Made by a program: the position numbers and the translations under genes. DNA of 64,000 nucleotides, from positions 665,517 to 729,516 of the forward strand of contig NZ_JARVKY010000001.1 in NCBI RefSeq assembly GCF_029813785.1, written 5' to 3'. Under the pieces are notes generated by a model, which did not search any database, had not been told where the DNA came from, and worked only from the letters and a program-made list of their open reading frames with translations. This document shows positions 41,918 to 50,921 of this stretch, piece after piece; position 1 is the stretch's first letter, and each line of letters begins with the position of its first letter. Origin of the DNA: Streptomyces sp. DH41. GTDB lineage: Bacteria > Actinomycetota > Actinomycetes > Streptomycetales > Streptomycetaceae.

Positions 41918-42475
41918 TCAGTGACCGGGGCCCACCAGGTTCGGGATCTCCTGCGTCGCGTACCACAGCAGCTCGTGGTCCTCCGCCCCGTCCACGACGG
42001 ACTGGGCGTCGTCGTCCCCGCCGTCCGCCGCGGCGAGGGCCTCCACCGCCGCGCTCACGTCCGCCTCCGCGTCGGCGGAGTCGACGTGCACCGCGGCCGC
42101 CTTGGCCAGCCGCAGTGGCCCGGCGAGCAGCACCTCGCCCAGCGACGCCGCGTCGTCCTCGGTCCCCCGCTCCGCGTCGCCCTCGAGCCTCCGGCCCGGG
42201 CCGGCCGAGGCCGCGCCGTCGGCCACGTCTGCGGCGACCACGACCCGGCGCCGCGTCGCACCCGCACCCGCACCCGCACGGTCCGCCAGCAACCGCAGCG
42301 AGGCCAGGGCGGCGCGGCTCAGGGCGGCGTACTCCAGCTCCTCTAGGTCGTCCGAGCGGTACCACTCGCGCAGCGCCGGTGTGACGGCGTAGGCGACGAG
42401 CGGCCCGGTCCCCAGCTCTCCCGTCCTGTGCGCCTCGGCGAGGCCGGCGAGGGTCAGGGGGACGTAGACGCGCAT
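41918..42475 (-). CDS. DUF6912-like conserved actinobacterial protein
   Basis: A 185-residue soluble protein from ATG 42475 (MRVYVPLTLAGLAEAHRTGELG). The N-terminal strand MRVYVPLTLAGL and the segment YAVTPALREWYRSDDLEELEYAALSRAALASLRLL are the recognisable core. An acidic/Ala-rich variable region sits in the middle, and the C-terminal HELLWYATQEIPNLV closes the fold. It lies in the gdhB-HAD-secA neighbourhood in Streptomyces as I recall it. No catalytic motif is visible and the role is unknown. Confidence 0.8.
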   Translation of the reverse strand: MRVYVPLTLAGLAEAHRTGELGTGPLVAYAVTPALREWYRSDDLEELEYAALSRAALASLRLLADRAGAGAGATRRRVVVAADVADGAASAGPGRRLEGDAERGTEDDAASLGEVLLAGPLRLAKAAAVHVDSADAEADVSAAVEALAAADGGDDDAQSVVDGAEDHELLWYATQEIPNLVGPGH

Positions 42476-42805
42476 GAGACTTCCGCTTTCGTGGTCGGGA
42501 GCTCCACCGAAGGCCACCGATGGCCTCGGATGACTCTGCAAGAGCCTTCAGGATACGTGCGGGTGTCCTCTTTCGGGTTCCCACCCATGACGCCCGACGC
42601 GTCCACTCCCGGCCCCGGAAGTCACCCGGTGCACCCCATCCACCCCGGGCTCTCCGACCGTCCCGGCCACTCTGATAGGTGAACCTTCCAGCCCGCTCGA
42701 CGCGCCCCCTTCCTCCTTGCCGTCCTGCCCCACCACCCCGTACAAGATCCCCGAACACGAAGTTACTGCCCGGTATCATCCGGGCCGCCGAACGGGGAGC
42801 CCCCA
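42476..42805. other. Divergent intergenic region
   Basis: 330 bases between the starts of the DUF6912-like gene (minus) and the Rv3235-like gene (plus). It should hold two promoters. GAACACGAAGTTACTGCCCGG near 42756-42776 is the least GC-rich part. I see no further gene. Confidence 0.4.
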
Positions 42806-43591
42806 ATGCGCAAGGTCATGACCCGGACCCAGCTCCGCCCGAGCAGCAGCCCCCTCCGCGCGCCGGACGGCTCACCCGTCCCCGCTCCGCCCCGCGGGCC
42901 CGGCGGCGACCCCACCCGCCCGCCGGGCGTACCACCGCTGTACGTCCCCGCCGACGCCCCGTCCCTCGCGGTCGGCGGTGCGCCTCCCCGCAGGCCCGGC
43001 GGAAGCGCCGTACGGTCCGGGGCGCCCGGTGGCCGGCCGCCGGGTGCCCCGGGCAGGGGCCCGCGGGCCCGTACGAGGCCGACGGACACCCGCCCGTCCA
43101 CGGCCGGCCCGGGCAGGGCGACCAGGACCGCTCCTCGCACGGCGGCGGGGGCCCCGGTGACCGTCCCGGCCGCACCGGCCGCACACGGGGCCGCTCCCGC
43201 CCCGGCAGCGCCTCTCGTCCCCGCCCAGACCCCTCGCCACCCCGTTCCCCAGCTCCGCCCCACCGACCGCTTCGCCGAGCTGCTCCTGAACGTGCTCAGC
43301 GGCCGGCGCCCCGTCCACTCGATGCTCCGCCACACCGTCGGACGTGCCTACGACGATCTGGCCCACCTCGCCGATCACGGCCCCCTGCGCCTCCGCGGCG
43401 CCCACCCCGTCGTCCGCGACATCGGCTACTTCGAGCCCCGGCCGGGTGCCCTGGAGGTCTTCGCCCGCATCGGCGCGGGTGACCGGCTGCGCGCCATGGC
43501 CTTCCGGCTGGAGCAGGGCCGCGACCTGCGCTGGCGCTGCACGGCGGTGGAACTGGGCGGCCCCCGCCGCCCGCACACCGACGACGACTGA
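42806..43591 (+). CDS. Rv3235-like protein
   Basis: A 261-residue protein (start ATG 42806, or 42821 as MTRTQLRPS). The first 150 residues are Pro/Arg/Gly/Ala-rich and probably disordered. The C-terminal domain (about 155-250) is conserved: TDRFAELLLNVLSGRRPVHSMLRHTVGRAYDDL, VRDIGYFEPRPGALEVFARIGAGDRLRAMAFRLE, WRCTAVELG. This domain is found in mycobacterial Rv3235, encoded near secA1, and here too it converges on secA. The role is unknown. The stretch IGAGDRLRAMAFRLE followed by WRCTAVELG suggests a small beta-rich binding domain. Confidence 0.8.
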   Translation: MRKVMTRTQLRPSSSPLRAPDGSPVPAPPRGPGGDPTRPPGVPPLYVPADAPSLAVGGAPPRRPGGSAVRSGAPGGRPPGAPGRGPRARTRPTDTRPSTAGPGRATRTAPRTAAGAPVTVPAAPAAHGAAPAPAAPLVPAQTPRHPVPQLRPTDRFAELLLNVLSGRRPVHSMLRHTVGRAYDDLAHLADHGPLRLRGAHPVVRDIGYFEPRPGALEVFARIGAGDRLRAMAFRLEQGRDLRWRCTAVELGGPRRPHTDDD

Positions 43592-43671
43592 CACCGCCGA
43601 CGACTGACACCGCCGACGGCCGAAACCCAGCCGGAGATAGCCGGACGTCTCGCCTGAAGCAGACAGCCTGT

Positions 43672-43734
43672 GGCCGGTCACCTCGGGGTGGCCGACCACA
43701 GGCCGAAGGGCCGGCCACCCTGAGGCGACCGGCC
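43672..43734. terminator. Long stem-loop between Rv3235-like gene and secA
   Basis: A 23-base arm (43672-43694) pairs with 43712-43734 with two mismatches, around a 17-base loop. It separates the two convergent genes and can stop transcription from both sides. Confidence 0.75.
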
Positions 43735-43784
43735 CTTCCCACCGCTACGCCGCCCGCGGGCACCGCAGCGTCACTCCCGCTCCG

Positions 43785-46631
43785 TCACTTCTTACGACGT
43801 CGTCCACCCTTGGCCTGCTTGCGGCGCTCCGCGCGCGTGAGCCCGTCGGACGGGGACTGCGCGGACTCGCCGTCGGTGGTGAACTCACCCTCGACGACAC
43901 CGCCCTCGCCGTCCACGGTCGGCGCGGAGAAGTGCAGGTCCCGGCGCTGCGGGGCGTCGAGCCCCTTGGCGCGGATCTCGGGACGAGCGCCCGCCTGGGC
44001 CGGGACCGCGTCCTGCGCGCCCTTCTCCAGGGACGGCGCCGCGTCCGCGACCGGAACCTCCTCGACCTGCTGCTCGACCTGGACCTCCAGGTTGAACAGG
44101 TAGCCGACGGACTCCTCCTTGATGCCCTCCATCATGGCCTGGAACATGTCGAAGCCCTCGCGCTGGTACTCGACCAGCGGGTCCTTCTGGGCCATCGCGC
44201 GCAGGCCGATGCCCTCCTGGAGGTAGTCCATCTCGTAGAGGTGCTCGCGCCACTTGCGGTCCAGGACCGAGAGCACGACCCGGCGCTCCAGCTCACGCAT
44301 GATCTCGGAGCCGAGCTGCGCCTCACGCGCCTCGTACTGCTCCTGGACGTCGTCCTTGATGGACTCCGCGATGTAGTCGGCGGTCAGCCCGGCCCGGTCG
44401 CCGGCCGCCTCCTCCAGCTCCTCGACGGTGACCTTCACCGGGTAGAGCTGCTTGAAGGCGCCCCACAGACGGTCGAGGTCCCAGTCCTCCGGGAAGCCCT
44501 CGGCGGTCTCGGCCTGCACGTAGGCGTCGATCGTGTCGTTCGTGAAGTGCTGGATCTGCTCCTGCAGGTCCTCGCCCTCCAGGACACGGCGCCGCTCGCC
44601 GTAGATGACCTCGCGCTGCCGGTTGAGGACCTCGTCGTACTTCAGGACGTTCTTACGGGTCTCGAAGTTCTGCGTCTCGACCTGCGACTGGGCGGACGCG
44701 ATCGCGCGCGTGACCATCTTGTTCTCGATCGGCACGTCGTCCGGCACGTTCGCCATCGACATGACGCGCTCGACCATCTGGGCCTTGAACAGCCGCATCA
44801 GGTCGTCGCCCAGGGAGAGGTAGAAGCGGGACTCGCCGGGGTCGCCCTGACGGCCGGAACGACCGCGCAGCTGGTTGTCGATACGGCGCGACTCGTGCCG
44901 TTCGGTACCCAGCACGTAGAGACCGCCGAGCTCCTTGACCTCGTCGAACTCCGCCTGGACCGCCTGCTCGGCCCGCTCCAGCGCGGCGGGCAGGGCCGCG
45001 GCCCACTCCTCGATGTGCTCCTCGGGCTCGAGGCCGCGCTGGCGCAGCTCCGCCTCGGCGAGGTCCTCGGGGTTGCCGCCGAGCTTGATGTCCGTACCAC
45101 GGCCGGCCATGTTCGTGGCCACCGTCACCGAGCCCTTGCGGCCCGCCTGGGCGACGATCGTCGCCTCCCGGTCGTGCTGCTTGGCGTTCAGCACCTCGTG
45201 CTGGACACCGCGCTTGCTGAGCTGCTGCGAGAGGTACTCGGACTTCTCGACCGAGGTGGTGCCGACGAGGATCGGCTGGCCCTTGCGGTGCTTCTCCTCG
45301 ATGTCGTCGACGACCGCCTCGAACTTCGCGACCTCGGTGCGGTAGATCAGGTCCGACTGGTCCTTGCGGACCATCGGCCGGTTGGTCGGGATGGGCACCA
45401 CGCCGAGCTTGTAGATCTGGTGGAACTCGGCGGCCTCGGTCATCGCCGTACCGGTCATGCCGGACAGGCCGGGCTGTTCCTTGCCGTTGTGGTCGTGGCG
45501 CTTGTAGAGGCGGAAGAAGTTCTGGAGGGTGATCGTGGCGAGCGTCTGGTTCTCGTCCTTGATGTCCACCCCTTCCTTCGCCTCGATCGCCTGGTGCATG
45601 CCCTCGTTGTAGCGGCGGCCGGCGAGGATACGGCCGGTGTGCTCGTCGACGATCATGACTTCGCCGTCGATGACGACGTAGTCCTTGTCCTTCTTGAAGA
45701 GCTCCTTGGCCTTGATGGCGTTGTTCAGGTAGCCGACCAGCGGGGTGTTCACCGACTCGTAGAGATTGTCGATGCCCAGCCAGTCCTCGACCTTGGCGAC
45801 GCCGGCCTCGTGGATGGCGACGGTGCGCTTCTTCTCGTCGACCTCGTAGTCGCCGGTCTCCTCGATGCCCTTGAGGGTGTTGCCGGCCTCGCCCTTCTTC
45901 AGGCGCGTGACCAGCTTGGCGAAGTCGCCGTACCACTTGGTGGCCTGGTCGGCGGGGCCGGAGATGATCAGCGGCGTACGGGCCTCGTCGACGAGGATGG
46001 AGTCGACCTCGTCGACGATGGCGAAGTTGTGGCCGCGCTGGACGAGTTCGTCCTTGGACCACGCCATGTTGTCGCGCAGGTAGTCGAACCCGAACTCGTT
46101 GTTCGTGCCGTAGGTGATGTCGCAGCCGTACATCTCACGGCGCTGGGCCGGTGTCTGGTTGGCGAGAATGCAGCCGACGTTCAGACCGAGGAACTTGTGG
46201 ACGCGGCCCATCATCTCGGAGTCGCGCTCGGCCAGGTAGTCGTTGACCGTGACGATGTGCACGCCGTCGCCGGACAGGGCGTTGAGGTAGGCGGGCAGCG
46301 TGCCGACGAGGGTCTTGCCCTCACCCGTCTTCATCTCGGCCACATAGCCCATGTGCAGGGCCGCGCCGCCCATCATCTGCACGTCGTAGTGCCGCTGTCC
46401 CAGGACGCGCTTGGCGGCCTCCCGGACGGTGGCGAAGGCTTCCGGAAGCAGGTCGTCCAGGCTCTCACCATCGGCGTAGCGCTGCTTGTACTCATCGGTG
46501 AGGGCCCGCAGCTCGGCGTCGGAGAGGTCGACGAAGTCCTCTTCGATGGAGTTGACCTGGTCCGCGATGCGGTGCAGCTTGCGCAGGATCTTGCCTTCGC
46601 CTGCACGCATGATCTTCGAGAGGACGGACAC
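43785..46631 (-). CDS. secA: Preprotein translocase ATPase SecA
   Basis: The motor that pushes preproteins through SecYEG. It is 948 residues from GTG 46631 ([14 protein letters not shown]), chosen for AAGGAG 10-15 bases upstream; an in-frame ATG at 46700 would add 23 unconserved residues. Walker A MKTGEGKT lies at 100-107, DEVDSIL later in NBD1, the preprotein cross-linking domain about 230-380, NBD2 with TNMAGRGTD, and the helical scaffold after 630. The C-terminal tail is Lys/Arg-rich ([17 protein letters not shown]) and lacks the zinc-binding Cys motif of E. coli SecA. Confidence 0.97.
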   Translation of the reverse strand: MSVLSKIMRAGEGKILRKLHRIADQVNSIEEDFVDLSDAELRALTDEYKQRYADGESLDDLLPEAFATVREAAKRVLGQRHYDVQMMGGAALHMGYVAEMKTGEGKTLVGTLPAYLNALSGDGVHIVTVNDYLAERDSEMMGRVHKFLGLNVGCILANQTPAQRREMYGCDITYGTNNEFGFDYLRDNMAWSKDELVQRGHNFAIVDEVDSILVDEARTPLIISGPADQATKWYGDFAKLVTRLKKGEAGNTLKGIEETGDYEVDEKKRTVAIHEAGVAKVEDWLGIDNLYESVNTPLVGYLNNAIKAKELFKKDKDYVVIDGEVMIVDEHTGRILAGRRYNEGMHQAIEAKEGVDIKDENQTLATITLQNFFRLYKRHDHNGKEQPGLSGMTGTAMTEAAEFHQIYKLGVVPIPTNRPMVRKDQSDLIYRTEVAKFEAVVDDIEEKHRKGQPILVGTTSVEKSEYLSQQLSKRGVQHEVLNAKQHDREATIVAQAGRKGSVTVATNMAGRGTDIKLGGNPEDLAEAELRQRGLEPEEHIEEWAAALPAALERAEQAVQAEFDEVKELGGLYVLGTERHESRRIDNQLRGRSGRQGDPGESRFYLSLGDDLMRLFKAQMVERVMSMANVPDDVPIENKMVTRAIASAQSQVETQNFETRKNVLKYDEVLNRQREVIYGERRRVLEGEDLQEQIQHFTNDTIDAYVQAETAEGFPEDWDLDRLWGAFKQLYPVKVTVEELEEAAGDRAGLTADYIAESIKDDVQEQYEAREAQLGSEIMRELERRVVLSVLDRKWREHLYEMDYLQEGIGLRAMAQKDPLVEYQREGFDMFQAMMEGIKEESVGYLFNLEVQVEQQVEEVPVADAAPSLEKGAQDAVPAQAGARPEIRAKGLDAPQRRDLHFSAPTVDGEGGVVEGEFTTDGESAQSPSDGLTRAERRKQAKGGRRRKK

Positions 46632-46871
46632 GGGGGTTGGTCTCCTTGCCGGTCGGGCCTGGGACGGTCGTTTTCCTGTGACGGACTGAGCAACGGCCAT
46701 CGTATGCGAGGACCCCGCCGCCCCGGGAGCCTGCTGTAACGGGGACCGTGTGCTCCTTCATCCAGCTTCCGGTCCGCTGTCATCGGGTTCAACGTCCGGG
46801 CTTCGCGGATGGTGCCGCGCCCGCCGCCGAATTGCGCGAAAAGTGACCGTCTGTTCACGCACGGCAAAACG

Positions 46872-47474
46872 ATGGCGTCCACCGCGACCGCCGCGCAGAA
46901 TCGGCCGATGGAACCCCTCGCCCTCACCACCGGCCGCCTCGTCCTGCGCACGGTCGGCCCCCGGGACACCGATTCCGTGTACGCCGCCTGCCAGGATCCC
47001 GACATCCAGCGCTGGACCACGATCCCCTCGCCCTATCTTCCTGAGCACGCGCGGGGCTTCACGGAGCAGGTGGTCCCCGACGGCTGGGCGAACGGCTCGA
47101 TGTTCACCTTCGGCGTCTTCCTCCCCTCCGGCGCACTGGCGGGCATGCTCGGCGTCACGATGGTCTCCCCGGGCGTCGGCGAGATCGGTTTCTGGGGGGC
47201 CAAGGAGCACCGCGGGCACGGTTACGTCACCGAAGCCGCCGTCGCCGTCTCCCGCTGGTCCTTCACCGACCGGGCGATCGACCGCCTGGAGTGGCGCGCC
47301 GAGGTCGGCAACACGGCCTCCCGCGCGGTGGCCCGACGCGCGGGCTTCACCATGGAGGGCACGTTGCGTTCCGCGATCAACAACAACGGCATACGCCGCG
47401 ACTGCTGGATCGGCTCCCTCCTTCCCTCGGACCTCTCCCTCCCCTCGACGTCCCCGTATCTGCCGGCGCCCTGA
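46872..47474 (+). CDS. GNAT-family N-acetyltransferase (RimJ/RimL type)
   Basis: A 200-residue acetyltransferase from ATG 46872, or 46908 (MEPLALTTGRLVLRTV) as the more usual family start. Family features are TTGRLVLRTVGPRDTDSVY (beta1-alpha1), WANGSMFTFGVFLPSGALAGMLGV, the acetyl-CoA loop GFWGAKEHRGHGYVTEA, and DRLEWRAEVGNTASRAVARRAGFTMEGTLRS, which is typical of RimJ/RimL-like enzymes. It is divergent from secA. The acceptor (ribosomal protein N-terminus or small molecule) is not determined. Confidence 0.9.
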   Translation: MASTATAAQNRPMEPLALTTGRLVLRTVGPRDTDSVYAACQDPDIQRWTTIPSPYLPEHARGFTEQVVPDGWANGSMFTFGVFLPSGALAGMLGVTMVSPGVGEIGFWGAKEHRGHGYVTEAAVAVSRWSFTDRAIDRLEWRAEVGNTASRAVARRAGFTMEGTLRSAINNNGIRRDCWIGSLLPSDLSLPSTSPYLPAP

Positions 47475-47536
47475 CCGCGGACAGCCGCGCCATGCAGCCG
47501 CGGGGACTCGGCGCGCCGCCGTAGCCGCGGGCAGTC

Positions 47537-47623
47537 GTGCCTCCCCCAGTGCCTGAACGGCCTGGGAGGTACCCCCAGGGCGGCACGGGTGGGCGCTGGG
47601 GGTACCCCCTCTGGGGGAGGCAC
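47537..47623. repeat. Nested inverted repeats between GNAT and ycaQ-like genes
   Basis: An outer 13-base perfect repeat, gtgcctcccccag (47537-47549) with ctgggggaggcac (47611-47623), encloses an inner 11-base perfect repeat, ggtacccccag (47568-47578) with ctgggggtacc (47596-47606). The sequence can form a cruciform-like hairpin and may terminate the GNAT transcript. The gggggaggcac and gggggtacccc motifs recur in Streptomyces intergenic regions. Confidence 0.8.
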
Positions 47624-47724
47624 CCCGCACCGCCGGGCCGCGCACCCGCCCCCGGGCCACACCCACGCCGGGCACCCTGTGAACGCCGCCCCCCTGTCAG
47701 ACCCACCCCCTATCGTGCGGACGT

Positions 47725-48900
47725 ATGACGACCCTCCCGCCCCCCGTCACGGAACTGTCCGCAGACGAGGCCCGCCGCCTCGCCCTCCGCGCGCAGGGCT
47801 TCCTCGGCGCCCCCGACCGCCGCGCGGGCGTCCGCGGCGTCCTCCGGCACCTGGGCGCGGTGCAACTCGACACCATCTCGGTCCTCGCCCGCTCCCACGA
47901 ACTCATCCCGTACGCCCGCCTCGGCGCGGTCGGCCGCGGAACCGTCGAAGCCGCCTACTGGGAAGACACCCACGCCTTCGAGTACTGGTCCCACGCCGCC
48001 TGCATCCTCCCCATCGAGGAGTGGCCCCACTTCGCCTTCCGCCGCCGCGCCTACCGCAACCGCCCGCACTGGAACCACCACCTCCCCGACGGCACCTACG
48101 ACCAGGTCGTCAAGCAGCTCCGCACCGAGGGCCCCCTCACCGCCACGGAACTGGGCGGCGCGAAGAGGACCAGCGAGTGGTGGGACTGGTCCGGCACGAA
48201 GGTCGCCGTCGAGCGCGCTCTCATGTACGGCGAGGTGGTGTGCGTCGAGCGGCGCGGCTGGAAGAGGGTGTACGACCTGGCCGAGCGCGCGGTCCCGGCC
48301 GAGCTGCTCCACGACGAGCTGGACGACGCCGAGTGCCTGCGCCGCCTGGTCCGCCTGGCCGGCCAGTCCCTGGGCGTCGGCACCCGCGCGGACATCGCGG
48401 ACTACCACCGGCTCAGGGGCGAGCAGGTCGACGCCGTGATCGCCGACTCGGGCCTGGTCCCGGTCACCGTGGAGGGCTGGTCCAAGCCCGCCTGGGCGGA
48501 CCCCGCGGCCCTGCAGGCGCCCCCGCGCGGCCGTCACCGCACGACGCTGCTCTCGCCCTTCGACTCCCTGGTCTGGGAGCGTGCGCGCACGGAGCGGATC
48601 TTCGGCTTCACCCACCGCCTGGAGGCCTACGTGCCCAAGCAGAAGCGGGTGCACGGCTACTTCGCGATGCCGGTCCTGGCCGGCGGCCGGCTCGTCGGTC
48701 GCGTGGACCCGGCGCGCGAGGGACTCACTCTGGTCGCCAGGCAGGTCACACTGGACGGCCCGAAGGCGGCCCCGGCGGTGGCCCAGGCCCTGGTCGAGGC
48801 GGCGGGCTGGGTGGGCTGCACCGACGTACGCGTGGAACGGGTCGACGCGCCCGACCTGCGCGAGCCCCTCACGAGAGAGCTGGCCCGTCTGCTCACCTGA
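47725..48900 (+). CDS. YcaQ/AlkX-like DNA glycosylase (winged-helix HTH_42)
   Basis: A 391-residue protein of the HTH_42 superfamily that includes E. coli YcaQ (AlkX), which unhooks interstrand cross-links, and Streptomyces AlkZ. The N-terminal part has the signature SADEARRLALRAQGF then VLRHLGAVQLDTISVLARSHELI. The QLD at 47-49 matches the Gln-x-Asp catalytic motif of the YcaQ branch. Tandem winged-helix segments follow (about 125-280), then a C-terminal beta domain with LLSPFDSLVWERARTERIFGF and YVPKQKRVHGYFAMPVL. It is monocistronic. It probably protects against alkylating cross-linkers. Confidence 0.9.
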   Translation: MTTLPPPVTELSADEARRLALRAQGFLGAPDRRAGVRGVLRHLGAVQLDTISVLARSHELIPYARLGAVGRGTVEAAYWEDTHAFEYWSHAACILPIEEWPHFAFRRRAYRNRPHWNHHLPDGTYDQVVKQLRTEGPLTATELGGAKRTSEWWDWSGTKVAVERALMYGEVVCVERRGWKRVYDLAERAVPAELLHDELDDAECLRRLVRLAGQSLGVGTRADIADYHRLRGEQVDAVIADSGLVPVTVEGWSKPAWADPAALQAPPRGRHRTTLLSPFDSLVWERARTERIFGFTHRLEAYVPKQKRVHGYFAMPVLAGGRLVGRVDPAREGLTLVARQVTLDGPKAAPAVAQALVEAAGWVGCTDVRVERVDAPDLREPLTRELARLLT

Positions 48901-48933
48901 CGGGAGCCGGCGCCACAGGCGTCGTGGAAGGTG

Positions 48934-49692
48934 TCACCGAATCTCGAGGATCTTCTCCCGCATCGCGTACACCACGGCCTCCATCCTGGAGTGCAGCTGC
49001 AGTTTCTCCAGGATGTTGCGCACGTGGTTCTTCACGGTGTTCTCGGAAATGAACAGTTCCTTGGCGATGTCCCGGTTGTTCATTCCCGTGGCGACGAGCT
49101 TGAGGACCTCCAGCTCACGGTCCGTGAGCCGGGGCGCGGGTACCAGTCGGCGTTCGTCGGTCCGCTGGATCATCGACTTGAACTCGGTGAGCAGTTTCGA
49201 CGCCATGGACGGACTGATCTGCGACTGTCCGTCGGCCACGGCGCGAATGGCGGTGGCCACCTCGTCCGTCGAGATCTCTTTGAGAAGATATCCGGTGGCA
49301 CCCGCCTTGATCGCCTCGTAGAGGTCGGCCTCCTCGTCGCTGATCGTCAACATGATGATCTTGGCGCTGGGAGCCACCTCCTTGATGGAGGTGCAGGCCT
49401 CGATGCCGCCCCGCTTGGGCATCCGCACATCCATCAGGACGATGTCCGGCAACAGGTCGGCGGCCTTCTCCACGGCCTCGGCGCCGTCACCGGCCTCCCC
49501 GACGACCTGGATGTCCTCCTCGGCCGCGAGCACGATCTCCAGGCCGCGGCGGAACAGGGCGTGGTCGTCCACGACCAGGACCCTGATCGGCTCCTTGCGC
49601 ACAGAGCCCGCGTCCGGGCCCATGCCGGCAGCGCCGTCGTCGATCCCCTCGTCGACGCCCTCGCTCCGCATCGGTCCGAAACTGTCCGCCAT
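48934..49692 (-). CDS. Orphan NarL/LuxR-type response regulator
   Basis: A 252-residue regulator from ATG 49692 (MADSFGPMRSEG), with GGAGG just upstream (an overlapping ATG at 49695 is also possible). After a 34-residue acidic N-terminus, the receiver (about 36-155) has the acidic DDH and phosphoacceptor Asp88 in DIVLMDVRMPKRGG, then conserved Thr/Lys in LTISDEE and YLLKEI. The LuxR HTH (about 185-248) is LTDRELEVLKLVATGMNNRDIAKELFISENTVKNHVRNILEKLQLHSR. No histidine kinase lies next to it. The gene upstream, hpf, ends in a strong terminator. Confidence 0.93.
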   Translation of the reverse strand: MADSFGPMRSEGVDEGIDDGAAGMGPDAGSVRKEPIRVLVVDDHALFRRGLEIVLAAEEDIQVVGEAGDGAEAVEKAADLLPDIVLMDVRMPKRGGIEACTSIKEVAPSAKIIMLTISDEEADLYEAIKAGATGYLLKEISTDEVATAIRAVADGQSQISPSMASKLLTEFKSMIQRTDERRLVPAPRLTDRELEVLKLVATGMNNRDIAKELFISENTVKNHVRNILEKLQLHSRMEAVVYAMREKILEIR

Positions 49693-49853
49693 CATTCCTC
49701 CCCCTGAAGGCTGTGGCCTGTGGTCCTGAGCCATCGCCAACCCAGAGCAACGACCCACCGGTTGGGCCGTTGCCGCCATGATTCCATGTCCGGCCGACGC
49801 CGGGGTGACGCGCGGGCCACGAAGGGGTCGCACACCCTCGCGCACCGTCGCAC

Positions 49854-49896
49854 ACCGGTGCCCCTGGGGGCGCACAAGCGCTCCAGGGGCACCGGT
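49854..49896 (-). terminator. Terminator of hpf
   Basis: ACCGGTGCCCCTGG (49854-49867) and CCAGGGGCACCGGT (49883-49896) form a 14-pair perfect stem with a 15-base loop, starting 20 bases after the hpf stop. Confidence 0.8.
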
Positions 49897-49915
49897 CCAC
49901 TGTCACCGGGCGTCG

Positions 49916-50608
49916 TCAGCCGCCGAGCGCGTCGCCCGCCTCGGGAGCGTTCGCCTGGGTGACCATCGTGTCCGTGGTGAGGTGGATGACGCCGTAGTCG
50001 TAGGCGTGCCGACGGTAGACGACACTGGGCTCCTTCGTCTCGGAGTCGACGAACAGGTAGAAGTCGTGCCCGACCAGTTCCATCTCGTAGAGCGCCTGGT
50101 CGAGGGACATCGGTGCGGCCACGTGGGTCTTCTCGCGGACGACGAGCGGGCCGTCGCCCTGGACCTCGAGCGAGCCGATCTTCTTGGTGGGTACGCCGTC
50201 CTGCTTCTCCTGCGGGACGACCTCACCGCTCCCGTTGAGCGTCGCCGCGCCGGGGACGTGGTCGGCGACCTCGGCTGCCGAGATCCTGCGCGCACCGCGG
50301 CGCGAGAAGCGCTTGTCGTGCTGCTTGCGCAGTCGGGCACCGAGCTTCTCCGCCGCCAGGTCGAGCGCCGCGTACGGGTCGCTCGCCGCTGCCTCCGCCC
50401 GGATCACCGGACCGCGGGAGCGGAGCGTGATCTCCACTCGGTCACAGCGGTCGGCCTGCCGGGGGTTCGGCTCCTTGGACACCTCGACGTCGAGGCTGAT
50501 CACCTTGCCATCGAGCTTCTGGATCTTCTCCAGCTTCAGCTTCTCGGCCACGTGCTTCCGGAACCGCTCGGGCACCTCGGTCTTGCGGCCCTTGACGACG
50601 ATGTCCAC
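49916..50608 (-). CDS. hpf: Ribosome hibernation promoting factor, long form
   Basis: HPF binds the 30S decoding site and drives 70S dimer formation in resting cells. The 230 residues from a GTG begin MDIVVKGRKTEVPERFRKHVAEKLKLEKIQ. The N-terminal S30AE domain covers 1-100, a linker about 100-165 is Gly/Lys-rich, and the C-terminal dimerisation domain (about 165-225) reads PMSLDQALYEMELVGHDFYLFVDSETKEPSVVYRRHAYDYGVIHL. The long form is the one that makes 100S dimers alone. A 313-base gap with a leader hairpin lies upstream. Confidence 0.95.
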   Translation of the reverse strand: MDIVVKGRKTEVPERFRKHVAEKLKLEKIQKLDGKVISLDVEVSKEPNPRQADRCDRVEITLRSRGPVIRAEAAASDPYAALDLAAEKLGARLRKQHDKRFSRRGARRISAAEVADHVPGAATLNGSGEVVPQEKQDGVPTKKIGSLEVQGDGPLVVREKTHVAAPMSLDQALYEMELVGHDFYLFVDSETKEPSVVYRRHAYDYGVIHLTTDTMVTQANAPEAGDALGG

Positions 50609-50921
50609 GCAGAACTCCGTTCCCGGATCGCTCCGCTTCTATGGCGGAGCATCTCCCTTTCGCACCAGGTTCCGGTCTGTCCCAGAACCTCGGACTCGGT
50701 GACTTCCACCTCCTCCCCCGCGGGCGAGAACTCCACTCCACCAGTGCGGGTGATGACGGTGAAACCCGCAGCACGGCATTCGGATTTGGGAGGTGTGGCC
50801 TGCGGCTTTGCCTCACAACCGAACATATCTCGCCCGGACGGATGTCGTCACCCTCTACCGCGACCTACCTCCGTTCCGGTGAATTGAACCTCTCATTACC
50901 TGCAACGACGCAAGTCCTCAG
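50609..50921. other. Upstream region of hpf
   Basis: 313 bases between the comF stop and the hpf start on the minus strand, so it must hold the hpf promoter. A short hairpin (50630-50650) lies just before the hpf start. AT-richer bases at 50815-50940 are a likely promoter zone. No further gene is supported. Confidence 0.5.
50630..50650 (-). promoter_or_regulatory. Leader stem-loop before hpf
   Basis: GCTCCGC (50630-50636) and GCGGAGC (50644-50650) form a seven-pair perfect stem with a seven-base loop, about 22-42 bases upstream of the hpf start codon. It may affect translation of hpf. Confidence 0.45.

Noticed and set aside
46632..46700. SecA start at ATG 46700
   Set aside because: The GTG at 46631 has AAGGAG upstream and gives the family-typical [14 protein letters not shown] start.
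43932..46739. A 935-codon open frame antisense to secA
   Set aside because: Same cause: high-GC mirror frame of a clearly coding gene, with no recognisable domain.
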